Origin: Alistipes sp. dk3624
GTDB taxonomy: Bacteria; Bacteroidota; Bacteroidia; Bacteroidales; Rikenellaceae
Length of the DNA: 64,000 bases
Direction: 5' to 3'
Assembly (NCBI RefSeq): GCF_009557455.1
Contig: NZ_CP045651.1
Span: 496,001 to 560,000 of the forward strand
Both the position numbers and the translations under genes were made by a program. The first letter of the stretch is position 1, and every line of letters starts with the position of its first letter. The notes under the pieces are model-generated. The model saw only the letters and a program-made list of their open reading frames with translations, made no database searches and was not told the origin of the DNA. Positions 35,796 through 45,571 of this stretch are shown in pieces.

Positions 35796-36767
35796 ATGAC
35801 TATGGAAGGATTTGGTATTTGGGTGATTGCGTTCGTCGCGCTCGTTCTGTTATGGTTCATTTTATACTTTATTCCGATCGGGCTATGGTTTTCGGCCCTC
35901 GTATCGGGAGTACGCATCAGTCTGCTGCAACTGGTGCTGATGCGGTTCCGCAAGGTGCCGCCCTCGGTCATCGTCAACCAGATGATCGCCGGAACCAAAG
36001 CGGGTCTGCATCTGACCTCCAACGACCTGGAAGCGCACTTCCTGGCGGGCGGCAACGTGCCCAACGTCGTGACGGCTCTGATCTCGGCGCAAAAAGCCAA
36101 CATTACGCTCGACTTCCGGATGGCGGCGGCCATCGACCTGGCCGGCCGTAACGTGGCGGAAGCCGTACAGATGTCGGTCAACCCGAAAGTGATCAACACC
36201 CCTCCGGTAGCGGCCGTAGCCAAAGACGGCATCCAACTGATCGCCAAAGCCCGCGTAACGGTACGGGCGAATATCAAACAACTGGTCGGAGGCGCCGGCG
36301 AGGACACCGTGCTGGCCCGCGTGGGCGAAGGGATCGTATCGTCGATCGGTTCGTCGACGTCGCACAAGACCGTGCTTGAGAATCCGGATTTCATCTCGCG
36401 GGTAGTACTCGAAAAGGGACTGGATGCGGGAACCGCCTTCGAAATTCTGTCGATCGACATCGCCGATATCGACGTGGGCAAGAACATCGGCGCTTTCTTG
36501 CAGATGGACCAGGCCAATGCCGACAAGAACATCGCGCAGGCCAAAGCCGAAGAGAAACGGGCGATGGCCGTAGCGCTGGAACAAGAGATGAAAGCCAAAG
36601 CGCAGGAAGCGCGGGCCAAAGTCATCCTGGCCGAGGCTGAAATCCCGATGGCGATCGCGGAAGCCTTCCGCAACGGCAATCTCGGCGTGATGGATTACTA
36701 CAAAATACAGAACATCCAGGCCGACACCCACATGCGCGAAGGGATCGTGAAGCCGGATAAAAAATAA
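35796..36767 (+). CDS. floA: flotillin-like protein FloA
   Basis: The 323-residue protein has an N-terminal membrane hairpin (about 6-45), then [23 protein letters not shown], the SPFH domain and a C-terminal Ala/Glu/Lys-rich helix ([26 protein letters not shown]). It closely matches the FloA (YqfA, UPF0365) family. Flotillins form dynamic assemblies that affect membrane fluidity and protein complexes. It is coupled to the short NfeD gene and ended by a strong terminator. Confidence 0.94.
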   Translation: MTMEGFGIWVIAFVALVLLWFILYFIPIGLWFSALVSGVRISLLQLVLMRFRKVPPSVIVNQMIAGTKAGLHLTSNDLEAHFLAGGNVPNVVTALISAQKANITLDFRMAAAIDLAGRNVAEAVQMSVNPKVINTPPVAAVAKDGIQLIAKARVTVRANIKQLVGGAGEDTVLARVGEGIVSSIGSSTSHKTVLENPDFISRVVLEKGLDAGTAFEILSIDIADIDVGKNIGAFLQMDQANADKNIAQAKAEEKRAMAVALEQEMKAKAQEARAKVILAEAEIPMAIAEAFRNGNLGVMDYYKIQNIQADTHMREGIVKPDKK

Positions 36768-36791
36768 CATCCGGCCGTACACCGGTATGAA

Positions 36792-36826
36792 AACTCCGCG
36801 AAGAGGATCTCTTCGCGGAGTTTTTC
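36792..36826 (+). terminator. rho-independent terminator after floA
   Basis: The perfect 14-bp stem AACTCCGCGAAGAG (36792-36805) with 36809-36822 around a GAT loop is followed by TTTTT. Confidence 0.85.
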
Positions 36827-36919
36827 GTTATCCCCGCCTCTATTTGTTTTTTCAGGCGGAAATCCCTAACATTGCAACGTCCGAATCGTTTCCGGATCTG
36901 AAACCAGAATACGAAAAAC

Positions 36920-37570
36920 ATGAATCCATCCGAAAAATACTGGCTGACACGCCTGGAAAGTTGTGCGAAAGCGCTGACTAAAAACGGATTCTCGGCAATC
37001 GTCGTAGACCGGATCGAAGATGCGGCAAACGCGGCGGCGGAGATCATCGAAAAGCTGGCTCCCCGTACGATAGGTTATGCCGATTCGCGCACCATGCACC
37101 GCAGCGGAATCCTGAACGTCATCCGGCAGGACGACCGGCGCACGCTGATCGACGGATTCGACCCGTCGAAAGAACGCGCCGAGAATCTCCTGACCAGACG
37201 GCAGGCCCTGCTGTCCGATCTGTTTTTGACCGGAGCGAATGCCGTGACAGAAAAGGGGGAATTGGTATGGCTGGATATGATCGGCAACCGCATCGCGGCG
37301 GTCGCATTCGGGCCAGAACACGTCCTGTTGTTCATCGGGCGGAACAAGTTGACTCCCGACCTCGAATCGGCCCGCCAGCGGATCAAGACCCTCGCCGCCC
37401 CGATGAACGCCCTCGCTCATGCGACATTCAAAACGCCCTGCCGGACGACCGCCCGGTGTCACGACTGCAACAGTCCCGACCGGATTTGCAACGGCTGGTT
37501 GATCCTCGAAAAGTGTTTTCCGAAAGAGCGGATCGCCGTCATCCTGATCAACGAGGATCTGGGCTATTAG
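36920..37570 (+). CDS. LUD domain protein (DUF162/YkgG-like)
   Basis: The 216-residue protein reads APRTIGYADSRTMHRSGIL, LLTRRQALLSDLFLTGANAVTEKGELVWLDMIGNRIAAVAFGPEHVLLFIGRNKL, the core of the LUD (lactate utilisation) domain. A C-terminal tail has four cysteines (PCRTTARCHDCNSPDRICNGW), a possible metal site. In lutABC operons LUD proteins help oxidise L-lactate, but single-gene forms like this, with no LutA/LutB neighbours, are uncharacterised. Confidence 0.87.
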   Translation: MNPSEKYWLTRLESCAKALTKNGFSAIVVDRIEDAANAAAEIIEKLAPRTIGYADSRTMHRSGILNVIRQDDRRTLIDGFDPSKERAENLLTRRQALLSDLFLTGANAVTEKGELVWLDMIGNRIAAVAFGPEHVLLFIGRNKLTPDLESARQRIKTLAAPMNALAHATFKTPCRTTARCHDCNSPDRICNGWLILEKCFPKERIAVILINEDLGY

Positions 37571-37581
37571 CAAACCGGCGA

Positions 37582-38259
37582 CTACATCTCCTCACGGGCA
37601 TAATCCACGGCCCTGTTCAACAGAGCGATGAAAGGCATCGTCGCGCGGAACTCGCGGGCAACGCTTTCGACCAGATCCGCCTGCAACATAAAACGGTCGT
37701 CGACGAACTTTTCCAAATAGACGTCCTTCAGTTTCAGGTATTCGACATACGGACTGTCGGACGGAAAACCGGCCGGCGCCCGTTTCAGCCGGTTCTCCGC
37801 GTTCAACGAAAAACCGGACGCTCCCCGGACAGCGGCGGCGAAACGTTCCCCGTTATCGAAGATCTCGTCCCGGACGCTTTTCAACACGTTCGGTTCCGGC
37901 ATATACAATCCGGCCGAAAGCAGGTGACCGCCGATCAGCCCGTCGCCCTGCGGCTCCACATGGAAATAATAACCGGCATACCCCGACTTTTTCCCGCGAG
38001 GACAAAAATAAGCCCCGAAATGGGTTTTGTAGGGTTCTTTGTTCGGACTGAACCGCGTATCCCGGTAAATCCGATAAGTGCAGTCCTTCACCGCAAGCCC
38101 AGCGACCGAAGGATCGAAAGCGGCGATCGCGTCGATCAGCCGGGCGACCAAACCGTCGAACCGGGCCTTTACGTCGCGGTACCAAAGCTTGTTCGCTTCG
38201 AACCATTCCCGGTTGTTATGGCGCCTCAACTGTTCCAGAAACCGTATGATATCTTCCAT
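37582..38259 (-). CDS. DUF2461 family protein (TIGR02453)
   Basis: The 225-residue protein begins MEDIIRFLEQLRRHNNREWFEANKLWYRDVKARF and continues CTYRIYRDTRFSPNKEPYKTHFGAYF, GYYFHVEPQGDGLIGGHLL and a C-terminal half typical of DUF2461. Function is unknown for the family. ATG 38259 is chosen because homology begins there; a TATCTTTG promoter element lies 25 bp upstream. The gene converges on the LUD gene with 11 bp between the stops. Confidence 0.88.
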   Translation of the reverse strand: MEDIIRFLEQLRRHNNREWFEANKLWYRDVKARFDGLVARLIDAIAAFDPSVAGLAVKDCTYRIYRDTRFSPNKEPYKTHFGAYFCPRGKKSGYAGYYFHVEPQGDGLIGGHLLSAGLYMPEPNVLKSVRDEIFDNGERFAAAVRGASGFSLNAENRLKRAPAGFPSDSPYVEYLKLKDVYLEKFVDDRFMLQADLVESVAREFRATMPFIALLNRAVDYAREEM

Positions 38260-38283
38260 GCCTATCCGAATTGAGTAAGGATA

Positions 38284-38291
38284 CAAAGATA
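38284..38291 (-). promoter_or_regulatory. -7 promoter element for the DUF2461 gene
   Basis: Minus-strand TATCTTTG, 25 bp upstream of the ATG at 38259; it lies in the gap between this gene and the EFR1 gene end. Confidence 0.5.
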
Positions 38292-38316
38292 ACGAAATAT
38301 CCGGACGGTCGCGGAA

Positions 38317-39096
38317 CTACACATAAATATCCGGCTCCTTCCGCACGGAATAAGCTTTCACGAATTTCCGGCGGACGATTTTATACAGCAATCCCCCGAA
38401 ACGGCGGGCGCGGGCCGGACATACGACGATGCAGCGGCCGCAGGCGATACACTTCTGCGGATCCGTTTGCCGGGGACGGCCGGCAGGAATGGCCTGTACG
38501 GGGCATCGTTCGACGCATACGCCGCACCCCGTGCACTTGCGGCCGCCCGTCGGTCGCAACGGCACTTTCCCCGGCGTTTTATAAGGACGGCCGCCCGGAG
38601 GCACGACTTCCTGCAAAGAGGCGGAATCGGCCGCAGAATCGATTTTCCGACGGAACTGCCGAACGAATGCGGCGATCCGCCGTATGTCTTCCTCATCCGG
38701 ACGATTCGTTCCGACCTGCGGAAATATGGAGTGTTGCGCGACGAACGCGGCGGCGGCGGCGACCCTGAATCCGTTTTCTCCGACAACATCGGTCAGTTCG
38801 AGCAACGCATCGTCGTAATCCCGGTTGCCGTAAACGCATACGACGACGGCAGGCGTCCCGTTTCCCCGGAACTTGCGGAGCGCCGGCAGCGCGGATGCGG
38901 GAATGCGTCCGGAATAGACGGGCATACCCACTACCAGCAGGTCGCCGTCGTCCATCGTTACTTCCGCCCCGGGCGCGCTCCGGGTAATGTCGTACTCCGT
39001 CTTCCGTCCTTCGATTTGCGCGGCGATCTGTCTCATGACCTTCCGGGTCGTATAAGTCGCGCTGAAATATACCAGGTGAATATTTTCCGTCCTCAC
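38317..39096 (-). CDS. EFR1 family flavodoxin-ferredoxin fusion protein
   Basis: The protein of about 259 residues has an N-terminal flavodoxin-like domain (IHLVYFSATYTTRKV, then DLLVVGMPVYSGRIPASALP) and a C-terminal bacterial ferredoxin domain with two [4Fe-4S] motifs (CTGCGVCVERC and CIACGRCIVVC). This is the EFR1 architecture, a small electron carrier. No ATG lies at the start of the flavodoxin fold; a GTG at 39096 gives VRTENIHLVYF and clears the upstream GH106 gene by 11 bp, so I take it as start. It follows the GH106 gene on the same strand. Redox partners are unknown. Confidence 0.8.
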   Translation of the reverse strand: MRTENIHLVYFSATYTTRKVMRQIAAQIEGRKTEYDITRSAPGAEVTMDDGDLLVVGMPVYSGRIPASALPALRKFRGNGTPAVVVCVYGNRDYDDALLELTDVVGENGFRVAAAAAFVAQHSIFPQVGTNRPDEEDIRRIAAFVRQFRRKIDSAADSASLQEVVPPGGRPYKTPGKVPLRPTGGRKCTGCGVCVERCPVQAIPAGRPRQTDPQKCIACGRCIVVCPARARRFGGLLYKIVRRKFVKAYSVRKEPDIYV

Positions 39097-39107
39097 ATTC
39101 TTACGAT

Positions 39108-42100
39108 TTATTGATAACAAACGCTTTCTATACGTACGGGGCCCAGCAGCCCGGATGTCTGCAACGGCGACGACGGGGTCCACGGATTGTGCGGAGACCA
39201 CGTCGGACGTTCGCCGGCGGGCAACGCGCTGTCGCCGATCAGACGGTTGACCCAGGTATTGACGACCTCGATTTCCAGATCGTTCCCGCCCTCTTTTACG
39301 AAGTCGGTTACGTCCAGCCGGTACGGATAAGTCCACACCCCTCCGACGTCGCGTCCGTTCAGCCTGACCCGGGCCATCGCGGCGACGTACCCCAGGTCGA
39401 GCAACAACCGCCGGGAAGGATCGGCCGCCTGCCAGGTAAACCGGTTCTTATACGAAGCCGTTCCCGAATAGAACCGGATCCGGTCGTCGTCGCTGAGCGC
39501 CCAGTCGGTCAGGGAATCCATCGTTACGGACTCTCCGGGTCCGCGCCGGGCGGCGTCGAAAGCCACCGTCCAGGGAGCGGTTATCTCGACGACCGGAACC
39601 GGCTCCGGATAGTTGACTCCCCCGCGGGAAGCGTCCGACGCCTGCGCAGGCTCACGGAAAACGACGAACGCGCTTTCGTAAGGCTCCAGCTTCAACGGAA
39701 CCGAAACGCTCCTGTCCGAAACCGTAAACTCGGGAAGCGGGCGCATCGCACCCGAAACGGGAAGCCACAGCTCCGGTCGAAGCCCCCTAACGCGAAAACC
39801 GGCCTCGAACGCAACCGGACGGGCGGATTGGTTCGCCACGAAATAGATATCCGTCTCCCCCACCCTGCGATGCCCGTATACGATATCGCGGCAATCGGTT
39901 TTCAGATCCGGCGGGCAGTCGACATAGGCCAGGGCCTCCTCCATGCTCATGCCGGACAACACCGCTCCTTTGCCGTACCGCCGGGACTTCCGGGTCACTC
40001 CGTCCACCTCCGCCCACATTTCGGAAGCGAGCGCACGCACCAGCAGGTCGGCGCCGGGCTGTCCCTGCAAGCTGGGCGAACGGTCGGGACACGGGCCGAG
40101 CACGACGGCCCCGTCCCTTACCAACCGGGCGATCTTCGTCAGCAGTTCCGGCCGCATGGTTTCGAGTTCGGGAAGCACCAGCAATCTGTACTGCGTTCCG
40201 TGCGGCAGAGTCAGCAACCCGTCGCGCACAGACGCCCGGTCGCGCAGCACCTCCCCGTTGATATAGTCGAACTGATAACCGGCAGGTAACGCGGGATCGG
40301 CGACGCCGGTCATCTTCGGAGCGTCCTCGCCGACAAAATAGGCCACGTCGGCTATATTCAGCCCCTGTTGCAACATGAAATTGCAGCGACGCAGGTACTC
40401 GATAAAAGTATTCAACTGGGGATACCACGTGTTGTTGCGGTTGAATTCGTTTCCGTAAGCGGCATTCACGCCCGGAAGCCGGCCGTCGTCGAGCTGCGAG
40501 ATGAACAGCGTCAGCAGGGTGCTGTTGATCCCTTCGGCGAAAAAACGGTCGCAACGCTGTTTCATATTGGCCGGATAACGGCTGAAAGCCGCCCCCGCAC
40601 ATGTAAACGACTCGGCATACACCCTGGACTTGCCGTAAATATGCGCGCAGGACGAAGCCGCCCGGTTCTCGATATCGCCCAGTTCGCCCTCGCTCCAAAA
40701 CTCGCCGGCCACGTCGTCCGACTGTCCGCCGTACTGCAGGAACTCGCCCGGAAATCCCCAGTGCCCGTAATTTTCGAGCCATGTGGTAAGCCCGTGTTCG
40801 TGACAGACTTCGCGCATGCCGCCTACATATTCGTACGACACGGCGTCGGCCACCATCCTGCGCACATCCCACAGAAAACGATCCGAAGTTTCGGCGCTTC
40901 CGACCACGACGCCTTCGAACACCGGCAAAAACGGCACCGGATCGTATCCGTAACATTTTTCGAACCGGGCGATGAAATCGTCCGTAAAATTCTGCCCGCC
41001 GGTTTCGTAACTATCCTGCACCACCACTTTGAACGACCGGCGGTCGGCCTCCGGAATCCGCTCGAGAATCTTACCGATAAAAGCGTCGAAATGGGTACGG
41101 ACATGCTCCCTGTTCATTTTGTCGATCTCCAGCCCCGTAGCCTCCGGGGCGGCGGGACTGTTCGTAACGCCCGTGGAAGCCATTCCGGTGCGCAGGATCG
41201 CCCACTCCCCGGCCGGGACGTCCCATGTCAACATTCCGTCCCCGGATACGAACTCCGTGATATCCCGCACGGCGGCAGGATCGACCGCCAGCGAAGGATC
41301 GTCCGTTTCGGCCGGAGCGGGCCAAAGGTAGTCCTCCCAGTACGGCAGAGGAGTCTGGTGCATTTTAGCCAGACTTTTTTCGCTGTAACGTTCGACCCGC
41401 GCCGCTGCCGAAAGTTCCACCTCGCGCAGGGCGGCGGGTCCGCCGGCATTATCGACCGAAAGGCGGAACGCCCGGGAAGACGTGGCCGGGAAAGAGATCG
41501 TAACGGGAGCATAAACATCGAACCCGACATTGGGCATTTCGTTGAACCGACTGATATCGAACTCCGCCACCGGCCGGTAGTCGCTCCCGTCCAAAGCCTC
41601 GAGGACGGCATTCGCTACGATCGGGCGGTGTTCCGGACGTACGGTGATGCTGCGGGCGGTAAAAAGCTCCGGCGACTCGAAAACGATCGCGGTTTTCCCG
41701 ACGGGGAGCCGGACGGACGTAAGCGTATCCCCGTCGGCCAACCGTCCGATACCGGGCAAAGCCGGTACGGAACGCACCGTTCCGGACGCGCCGTTCAGCA
41801 GCACTCCGTCGTTTTTCGGCACCGGATAGGCGATCACGCGCACGTCCTGAATCATCCCTTCGGGCTTCGGCAACCTGCCCGAAAACTTCGAAGGGCCCTC
41901 GACCCGCACCTGCGAACTGCACAGATAACGCATCGACTCTTCCGGCTTCACCCAGGGACCGCCGGACTGACTCCACCCCGGAGAGTTGAAAATGCCGATC
42001 TCCATATCCAGTTCCGTTGCGGTCTTGAGGGCCGTATGCAATATCTCCCACCACGGCTCGCTCATCAGCTCGACCGGCCCGTAAGGAACGTCGTCGTGAC

Positions 42101-42347
42101 CGATGTTGCCGATATAGGCGCGGTCGATTCCGGCTGCTTTCATCGATCGCAGGTCTTCGGCTACACCTTCTTTCGATACGTTCCCGGAAATCCAATACCA
42201 ATACGTACTGATTTTTACCGAATCGGGCGGGGCGACGAATCCCCGTTCGAGCATGGACGAAGCAACGGTTCCCGCATCGCTGCGGCAACCCGTTAAAAAC
42301 ACGGCGGCGATCAACATCAGCCGCGCTCCGAATAGAGTGTGGGACAT
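39108..42347 (-). CDS. GH106-type alpha-L-rhamnosidase, outer-surface lipoprotein
   Basis: The 1079-residue protein has a lipoprotein signal (FLTGC at 17-21) and then RGFVAPPDSVKISTYWYWISGNVSKEGVAEDLRSMKAAGIDRAYIG, the N-terminal signature of GH106 TIM-barrel rhamnosidases. The catalytic region continues with EIGIFNSPGWSQSGGPWVKPEESM and VVQDSYETGGQNFTDDFIARFEKCYGYDPVPFLPV, and the protein closes with beta-sandwich domains. GH106 enzymes remove alpha-L-rhamnose from pectin rhamnogalacturonans and related glycans. A GH78 rhamnosidase lies 5 kb away on the other strand, supporting a rhamnose-containing target. The EFR1 gene follows on the same strand. The exact linkage specificity is not predictable by eye. 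Confidence 0.85.
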   Translation of the reverse strand: MSHTLFGARLMLIAAVFLTGCRSDAGTVASSMLERGFVAPPDSVKISTYWYWISGNVSKEGVAEDLRSMKAAGIDRAYIGNIGHDDVPYGPVELMSEPWWEILHTALKTATELDMEIGIFNSPGWSQSGGPWVKPEESMRYLCSSQVRVEGPSKFSGRLPKPEGMIQDVRVIAYPVPKNDGVLLNGASGTVRSVPALPGIGRLADGDTLTSVRLPVGKTAIVFESPELFTARSITVRPEHRPIVANAVLEALDGSDYRPVAEFDISRFNEMPNVGFDVYAPVTISFPATSSRAFRLSVDNAGGPAALREVELSAAARVERYSEKSLAKMHQTPLPYWEDYLWPAPAETDDPSLAVDPAAVRDITEFVSGDGMLTWDVPAGEWAILRTGMASTGVTNSPAAPEATGLEIDKMNREHVRTHFDAFIGKILERIPEADRRSFKVVVQDSYETGGQNFTDDFIARFEKCYGYDPVPFLPVFEGVVVGSAETSDRFLWDVRRMVADAVSYEYVGGMREVCHEHGLTTWLENYGHWGFPGEFLQYGGQSDDVAGEFWSEGELGDIENRAASSCAHIYGKSRVYAESFTCAGAAFSRYPANMKQRCDRFFAEGINSTLLTLFISQLDDGRLPGVNAAYGNEFNRNNTWYPQLNTFIEYLRRCNFMLQQGLNIADVAYFVGEDAPKMTGVADPALPAGYQFDYINGEVLRDRASVRDGLLTLPHGTQYRLLVLPELETMRPELLTKIARLVRDGAVVLGPCPDRSPSLQGQPGADLLVRALASEMWAEVDGVTRKSRRYGKGAVLSGMSMEEALAYVDCPPDLKTDCRDIVYGHRRVGETDIYFVANQSARPVAFEAGFRVRGLRPELWLPVSGAMRPLPEFTVSDRSVSVPLKLEPYESAFVVFREPAQASDASRGGVNYPEPVPVVEITAPWTVAFDAARRGPGESVTMDSLTDWALSDDDRIRFYSGTASYKNRFTWQAADPSRRLLLDLGYVAAMARVRLNGRDVGGVWTYPYRLDVTDFVKEGGNDLEIEVVNTWVNRLIGDSALPAGERPTWSPHNPWTPSSPLQTSGLLGPVRIESVCYQ

Positions 42348-42500
42348 AGTTTAGTAGTTTTTTCTGTTTACCGGAATTCATCCGTATTCCGAACCGGCAC
42401 AAGCCGCTCGGGCGCATAATCGACGATCGGGCAACGGGTCATCTTTTCATGATTCGGGATCGACGGACAAAACATGCGTCCCCGTTCGACAAAGCACATT

Positions 42501-42508
42501 CAAATATA
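42501..42508 (-). promoter_or_regulatory. -7 promoter element for the GH106 gene
   Basis: Minus-strand TATATTTG, about 154 bp upstream of the GH106 start, implying a long leader. Confidence 0.4.
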
Positions 42509-42686
42509 GTGTAAATATCGGTACGAAAATCATTTGCCCGTACCGACAACGAAGCTTTTATCGGTAATCCGTCCGAATTTCGCCGTTTCCGCCGCCGGAA
42601 AGGACGCGAGCGGAATGCAGGACGCACATAATTCCGCCGATTCGACAATATTCGGTTCCGCATTCGCGACGAACCGAAAATAATAT

Positions 42687-42694
42687 TATTTTTG
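42687..42694 (+). promoter_or_regulatory. -7 promoter element for the 905-residue protein gene
   Basis: TATTTTTG, 23 bp upstream of the ATG at 42717. Confidence 0.5.
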
Positions 42695-42716
42695 TAGAAT
42701 ACTTAATCTAAACAAA

Positions 42717-45434
42717 ATGAAGGAAAAAGTACTCGTTGCGCTCTGTTTTTTTTTGATTGTCGGAGGAAAACTGTCTTCACAAACCGAAAATAAAACGACC
42801 GGCTCCTTTACCATCGAATGGGAAGGGGGAACCGGAACGGGAAGCATTTCGGCTACGAACGGGAAAATCGCCCGGATCGAAGCCGTAAAAGGGAATGTCC
42901 GGATCGACGGGAACGCCTACCGCATCCGGAACGCTTCCGGAGCTCGGCTGGAATGCTTCGTCGACAGCGCCGATACGAAAATCGGACCGGAGGCGACTCT
43001 GATCCACGTCGAAGCTCCGCAGGGTTCCTTCTCCTTTTTCCTGAGGGACGTAAACCGGAATACGCCGATCTACATTCCGAATTACAAAGTAACGGTACTC
43101 CCGGCCGGAGACGGCCGTTGTTATGCGGAGGTCGAGCGAGAGATCCTTTCCCGAAAAAGCCGTACCAAGATCGAACGGATCGAAACCGAGCCGGAAGTCT
43201 CTTTCGAAACCGCGGCGGCACGCGCCCGCCGGTCGAACGTTCCGATCTGGCTCGGCATGGGAAGAGACATCCGCATGTTCGAAATATCGGAAGAGCTGCC
43301 GGACGGCACATTAGAGGACAAACTGATCCGTCCGATTTTCTCTTCTTCCCCCGTCGTACTGCCGGAAACGGCCCCTTCGGCGCTCTACTACCGGTACGCG
43401 CTGGGACGCGGCGTGGGAGTCATGGATAACATCGCCCGGCATCTGGACGAGGGCGTACTTCCCATTTACCACTCCGAACTCACGGACGACGATGTCCGTT
43501 ACCACAGCGTATCGTTCGTGTCGCTCGAAAAGTCGGAGTTGAACGCCGGCAACGTGCAGGGAACCCACTTCCTGATCTCGGACAGCCGTTCCGGAGGGAG
43601 GGTATTTACCGAAACGCAGCAGAAACAGTTGGCCGACATACAGGCCGCGATCCCGCCCGCCGACGAGGAAGCCGTCCTCTACATCCGGACGGAAATCGAA
43701 AACGAAGGAGCCGTTCCCCGCTACGCCTGGATCAAGGCCCCCCGCCCGGCAATGCCCACCAACAATCTGTATATCGGAGCGGCTTATCAATTCGACCGGG
43801 AAAAAGGATTTTCATTTTTCTCGGAGGACCGGGTATTCTGTATTTCCACAATCAAAGGGAAACCGCTGTGTAACGAGGAACTCGCCGTACTGCTCCAACC
43901 CGGGGAACGGATCGAAGTGAACTTTTACATTCCGCACGAACCCGTCTCCCGACAGCGGGCCGAAGAACTGGCCGCACAGTCGTTCGAAAAACGCTACGAA
44001 GCGTGCAAGGCCTATTGGAACGGGAAACTGGAGCGCGCCGCCCGTATCCATGTCCCGGAAAAAAGGATCGACGAGATGGTCCGCGCGGGCCTGCTGCATT
44101 TGGACCTGGTGACTTTCGGGCAGGAGCCGGACGGGACGCTGGCCGCTAACGTGGGCGTTTACTCTCCGATCGGAACGGAAAGCGCCCCGATCATTCAATT
44201 TTACGCCTCGATGGGGTTGAACGACCTGGCCCGGCGGGCATTGAACTACTTTATCGAAACCCAGCAGGAGAATGGAAAAATCGAGAATTACAACGGCTAT
44301 ATGGTCGAAACGGGGGCCGTTTTGTGGTCGGTGGGCGAATACTTCCGCTACACCCGGGACAAGGAATGGATCGGGGAAATCAAACCGGCCTTGCTGAAAG
44401 CCTGCCGCTACCTGACCGAATGGAGAAACCGCAGTAAAAAGGACAGCCTCAGAGGACGCGGATACGGCATGATCGACGGAAAGGTCGCCGATCCGGAAGA
44501 CTATTTCCACCAATTCATGCTGAACGGCTACGGTTACCTCGGCATGAAACGCATGGGAGAAGTATTCGAAGCCATCGGAGCGGAAGAAGCCGAAAGCCTG
44601 CAGAAGGAAGCGGCCGACTGGAGAAACGACATCCGCGAATCGCTCGAACGGACGATGGCTCTTTCGCCGGTCGTTCCGCTGGGAGACGGAACGTGGAGCC
44701 CGACCGCGCCTCCCTGGACGGAAGCTCCGGGACCGCGCCTGCTGTACCAACAGGCCGAATGTTTCCGCTCTCACGGCACCTTTACCGTCCCGGATGCCAT
44801 GCTGGGGCCGATGTACCTGGTTTTTTGCGAGGTAATCGACCCGGCAGAGCCCGTTTCGAATCTGTTGTTGAAATATCACAGCGAACTGATGTTCCAGGAA
44901 AATTCGACTTTCAGCCAACCGTATTACAGCCGTCACAACTGGTTGCAAGCGAAAAAAGGAATGGTAAAACCTTTCCTAAGCACCTATTACCACACCATGG
45001 CCCCCTACGCCGATCCGGGAACCTATACGTTCTGGGAGCATCTCTACAAACTGAGTCCCCACAAGACCCACGAAGAAGCCAACTTCCTGATGGAAACCCG
45101 CTGGATGCTTTATATGGAGGATGCGGATACGCTGAATCTCTTCCGGGTAATTCCGCGCCGGTGGATGGCGGACGGCGATCGAATCGAACTGAGCGGCGTG
45201 CAAAGCTATTTCGGGCCGCTGAACGTCCGGGCGGTATCGAACGTCCGCAACAACCGGATCGAAGCCAGCGTTCGATGCGACCCGGCCCGGAAACCCGCCT
45301 GCGTGAAAATCAGGCTGCCGCATCCCGAAGGGAAAAAACCCGTGCGGGTAACGGGCGGCACATATAACGCGGACGACGAAACGGTCGTCGTCCGCCCTTT
45401 CGACGGAGAGACTGAAATACGGCTCGAATTCTAA
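42717..45434 (+). CDS. secreted protein with probable six-hairpin (alpha/alpha)6 glycosidase fold, family not recognised
   Basis: The 905-residue protein has a signal peptide (MKEKVLVALCFFLIVGGKLSSQ). Residues about 25-400 look beta-rich, like an N-terminal beta-supersandwich. Residues about 440-820 look helical with the pattern of six-hairpin glycosidases: MVRAGLLHLDLVTFGQEPDG, TESAPIIQFYASMGLNDLARRALNYFIETQQENGKIENYNGYM, then AVLWSVGEYFRYTRD. A final beta-sandwich (about 830-905) closes it. The layout resembles GH78, GH94-like and similar (alpha/alpha)6 enzymes, and the neighbours (GH106, GH78, an Asp-box protein) make glycan hydrolysis likely. I do not recognise the CAZy family, so the activity is unassigned. 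Confidence 0.72.
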   Translation: MKEKVLVALCFFLIVGGKLSSQTENKTTGSFTIEWEGGTGTGSISATNGKIARIEAVKGNVRIDGNAYRIRNASGARLECFVDSADTKIGPEATLIHVEAPQGSFSFFLRDVNRNTPIYIPNYKVTVLPAGDGRCYAEVEREILSRKSRTKIERIETEPEVSFETAAARARRSNVPIWLGMGRDIRMFEISEELPDGTLEDKLIRPIFSSSPVVLPETAPSALYYRYALGRGVGVMDNIARHLDEGVLPIYHSELTDDDVRYHSVSFVSLEKSELNAGNVQGTHFLISDSRSGGRVFTETQQKQLADIQAAIPPADEEAVLYIRTEIENEGAVPRYAWIKAPRPAMPTNNLYIGAAYQFDREKGFSFFSEDRVFCISTIKGKPLCNEELAVLLQPGERIEVNFYIPHEPVSRQRAEELAAQSFEKRYEACKAYWNGKLERAARIHVPEKRIDEMVRAGLLHLDLVTFGQEPDGTLAANVGVYSPIGTESAPIIQFYASMGLNDLARRALNYFIETQQENGKIENYNGYMVETGAVLWSVGEYFRYTRDKEWIGEIKPALLKACRYLTEWRNRSKKDSLRGRGYGMIDGKVADPEDYFHQFMLNGYGYLGMKRMGEVFEAIGAEEAESLQKEAADWRNDIRESLERTMALSPVVPLGDGTWSPTAPPWTEAPGPRLLYQQAECFRSHGTFTVPDAMLGPMYLVFCEVIDPAEPVSNLLLKYHSELMFQENSTFSQPYYSRHNWLQAKKGMVKPFLSTYYHTMAPYADPGTYTFWEHLYKLSPHKTHEEANFLMETRWMLYMEDADTLNLFRVIPRRWMADGDRIELSGVQSYFGPLNVRAVSNVRNNRIEASVRCDPARKPACVKIRLPHPEGKKPVRVTGGTYNADDETVVVRPFDGETEIRLEF

Positions 45435-45436
45435 AC

Positions 45437-45461
45437 ATTCGGATTCCCGAGAATCCGAATG
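45437..45461. repeat. hairpin after the 905-residue gene
   Basis: CATTCGGATTC (45437-45447) pairs perfectly with 45451-45461 around a three-base loop, two bases after the stop codon. There is no T run, so it may be an mRNA-stabilising structure or a rho-type end rather than a simple terminator. Confidence 0.45.
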
Positions 45462-45571
45462 CGGACGACACGCCTTACGCTCCCACGAAGATCGCCTGCC
45501 GGATCGCCGACGCCGCGTCGGTGCGAAATACGAAAATCTTTCGTAAATTCGCGTCGTTGTTTTTCGTATCG

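Larger units (their letters stand above)
42348..42716. other. divergent promoter region, no gene
   Basis: This 369-bp gap separates two divergently transcribed genes, the GH106 lipoprotein and the 905-residue protein. It contains a -7 element for each direction (42501-42508 minus, 42687-42694 plus). A 74-codon minus-strand open frame (42439-42663) has no signal or family resemblance and I do not call it. Confidence 0.6.

Noticed and set aside
40368-42296. Plus-strand open frame (642 codons) antisense to the GH106 gene
   Set aside because: Arg/His-rich shadow without a family match; GH106 signatures are clear on the other strand.
42439-42663. 74-codon minus-strand open frame in the GH106/905-residue gap
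   Set aside because: Arg-rich, no signal or homology, and it overlaps the promoter elements.
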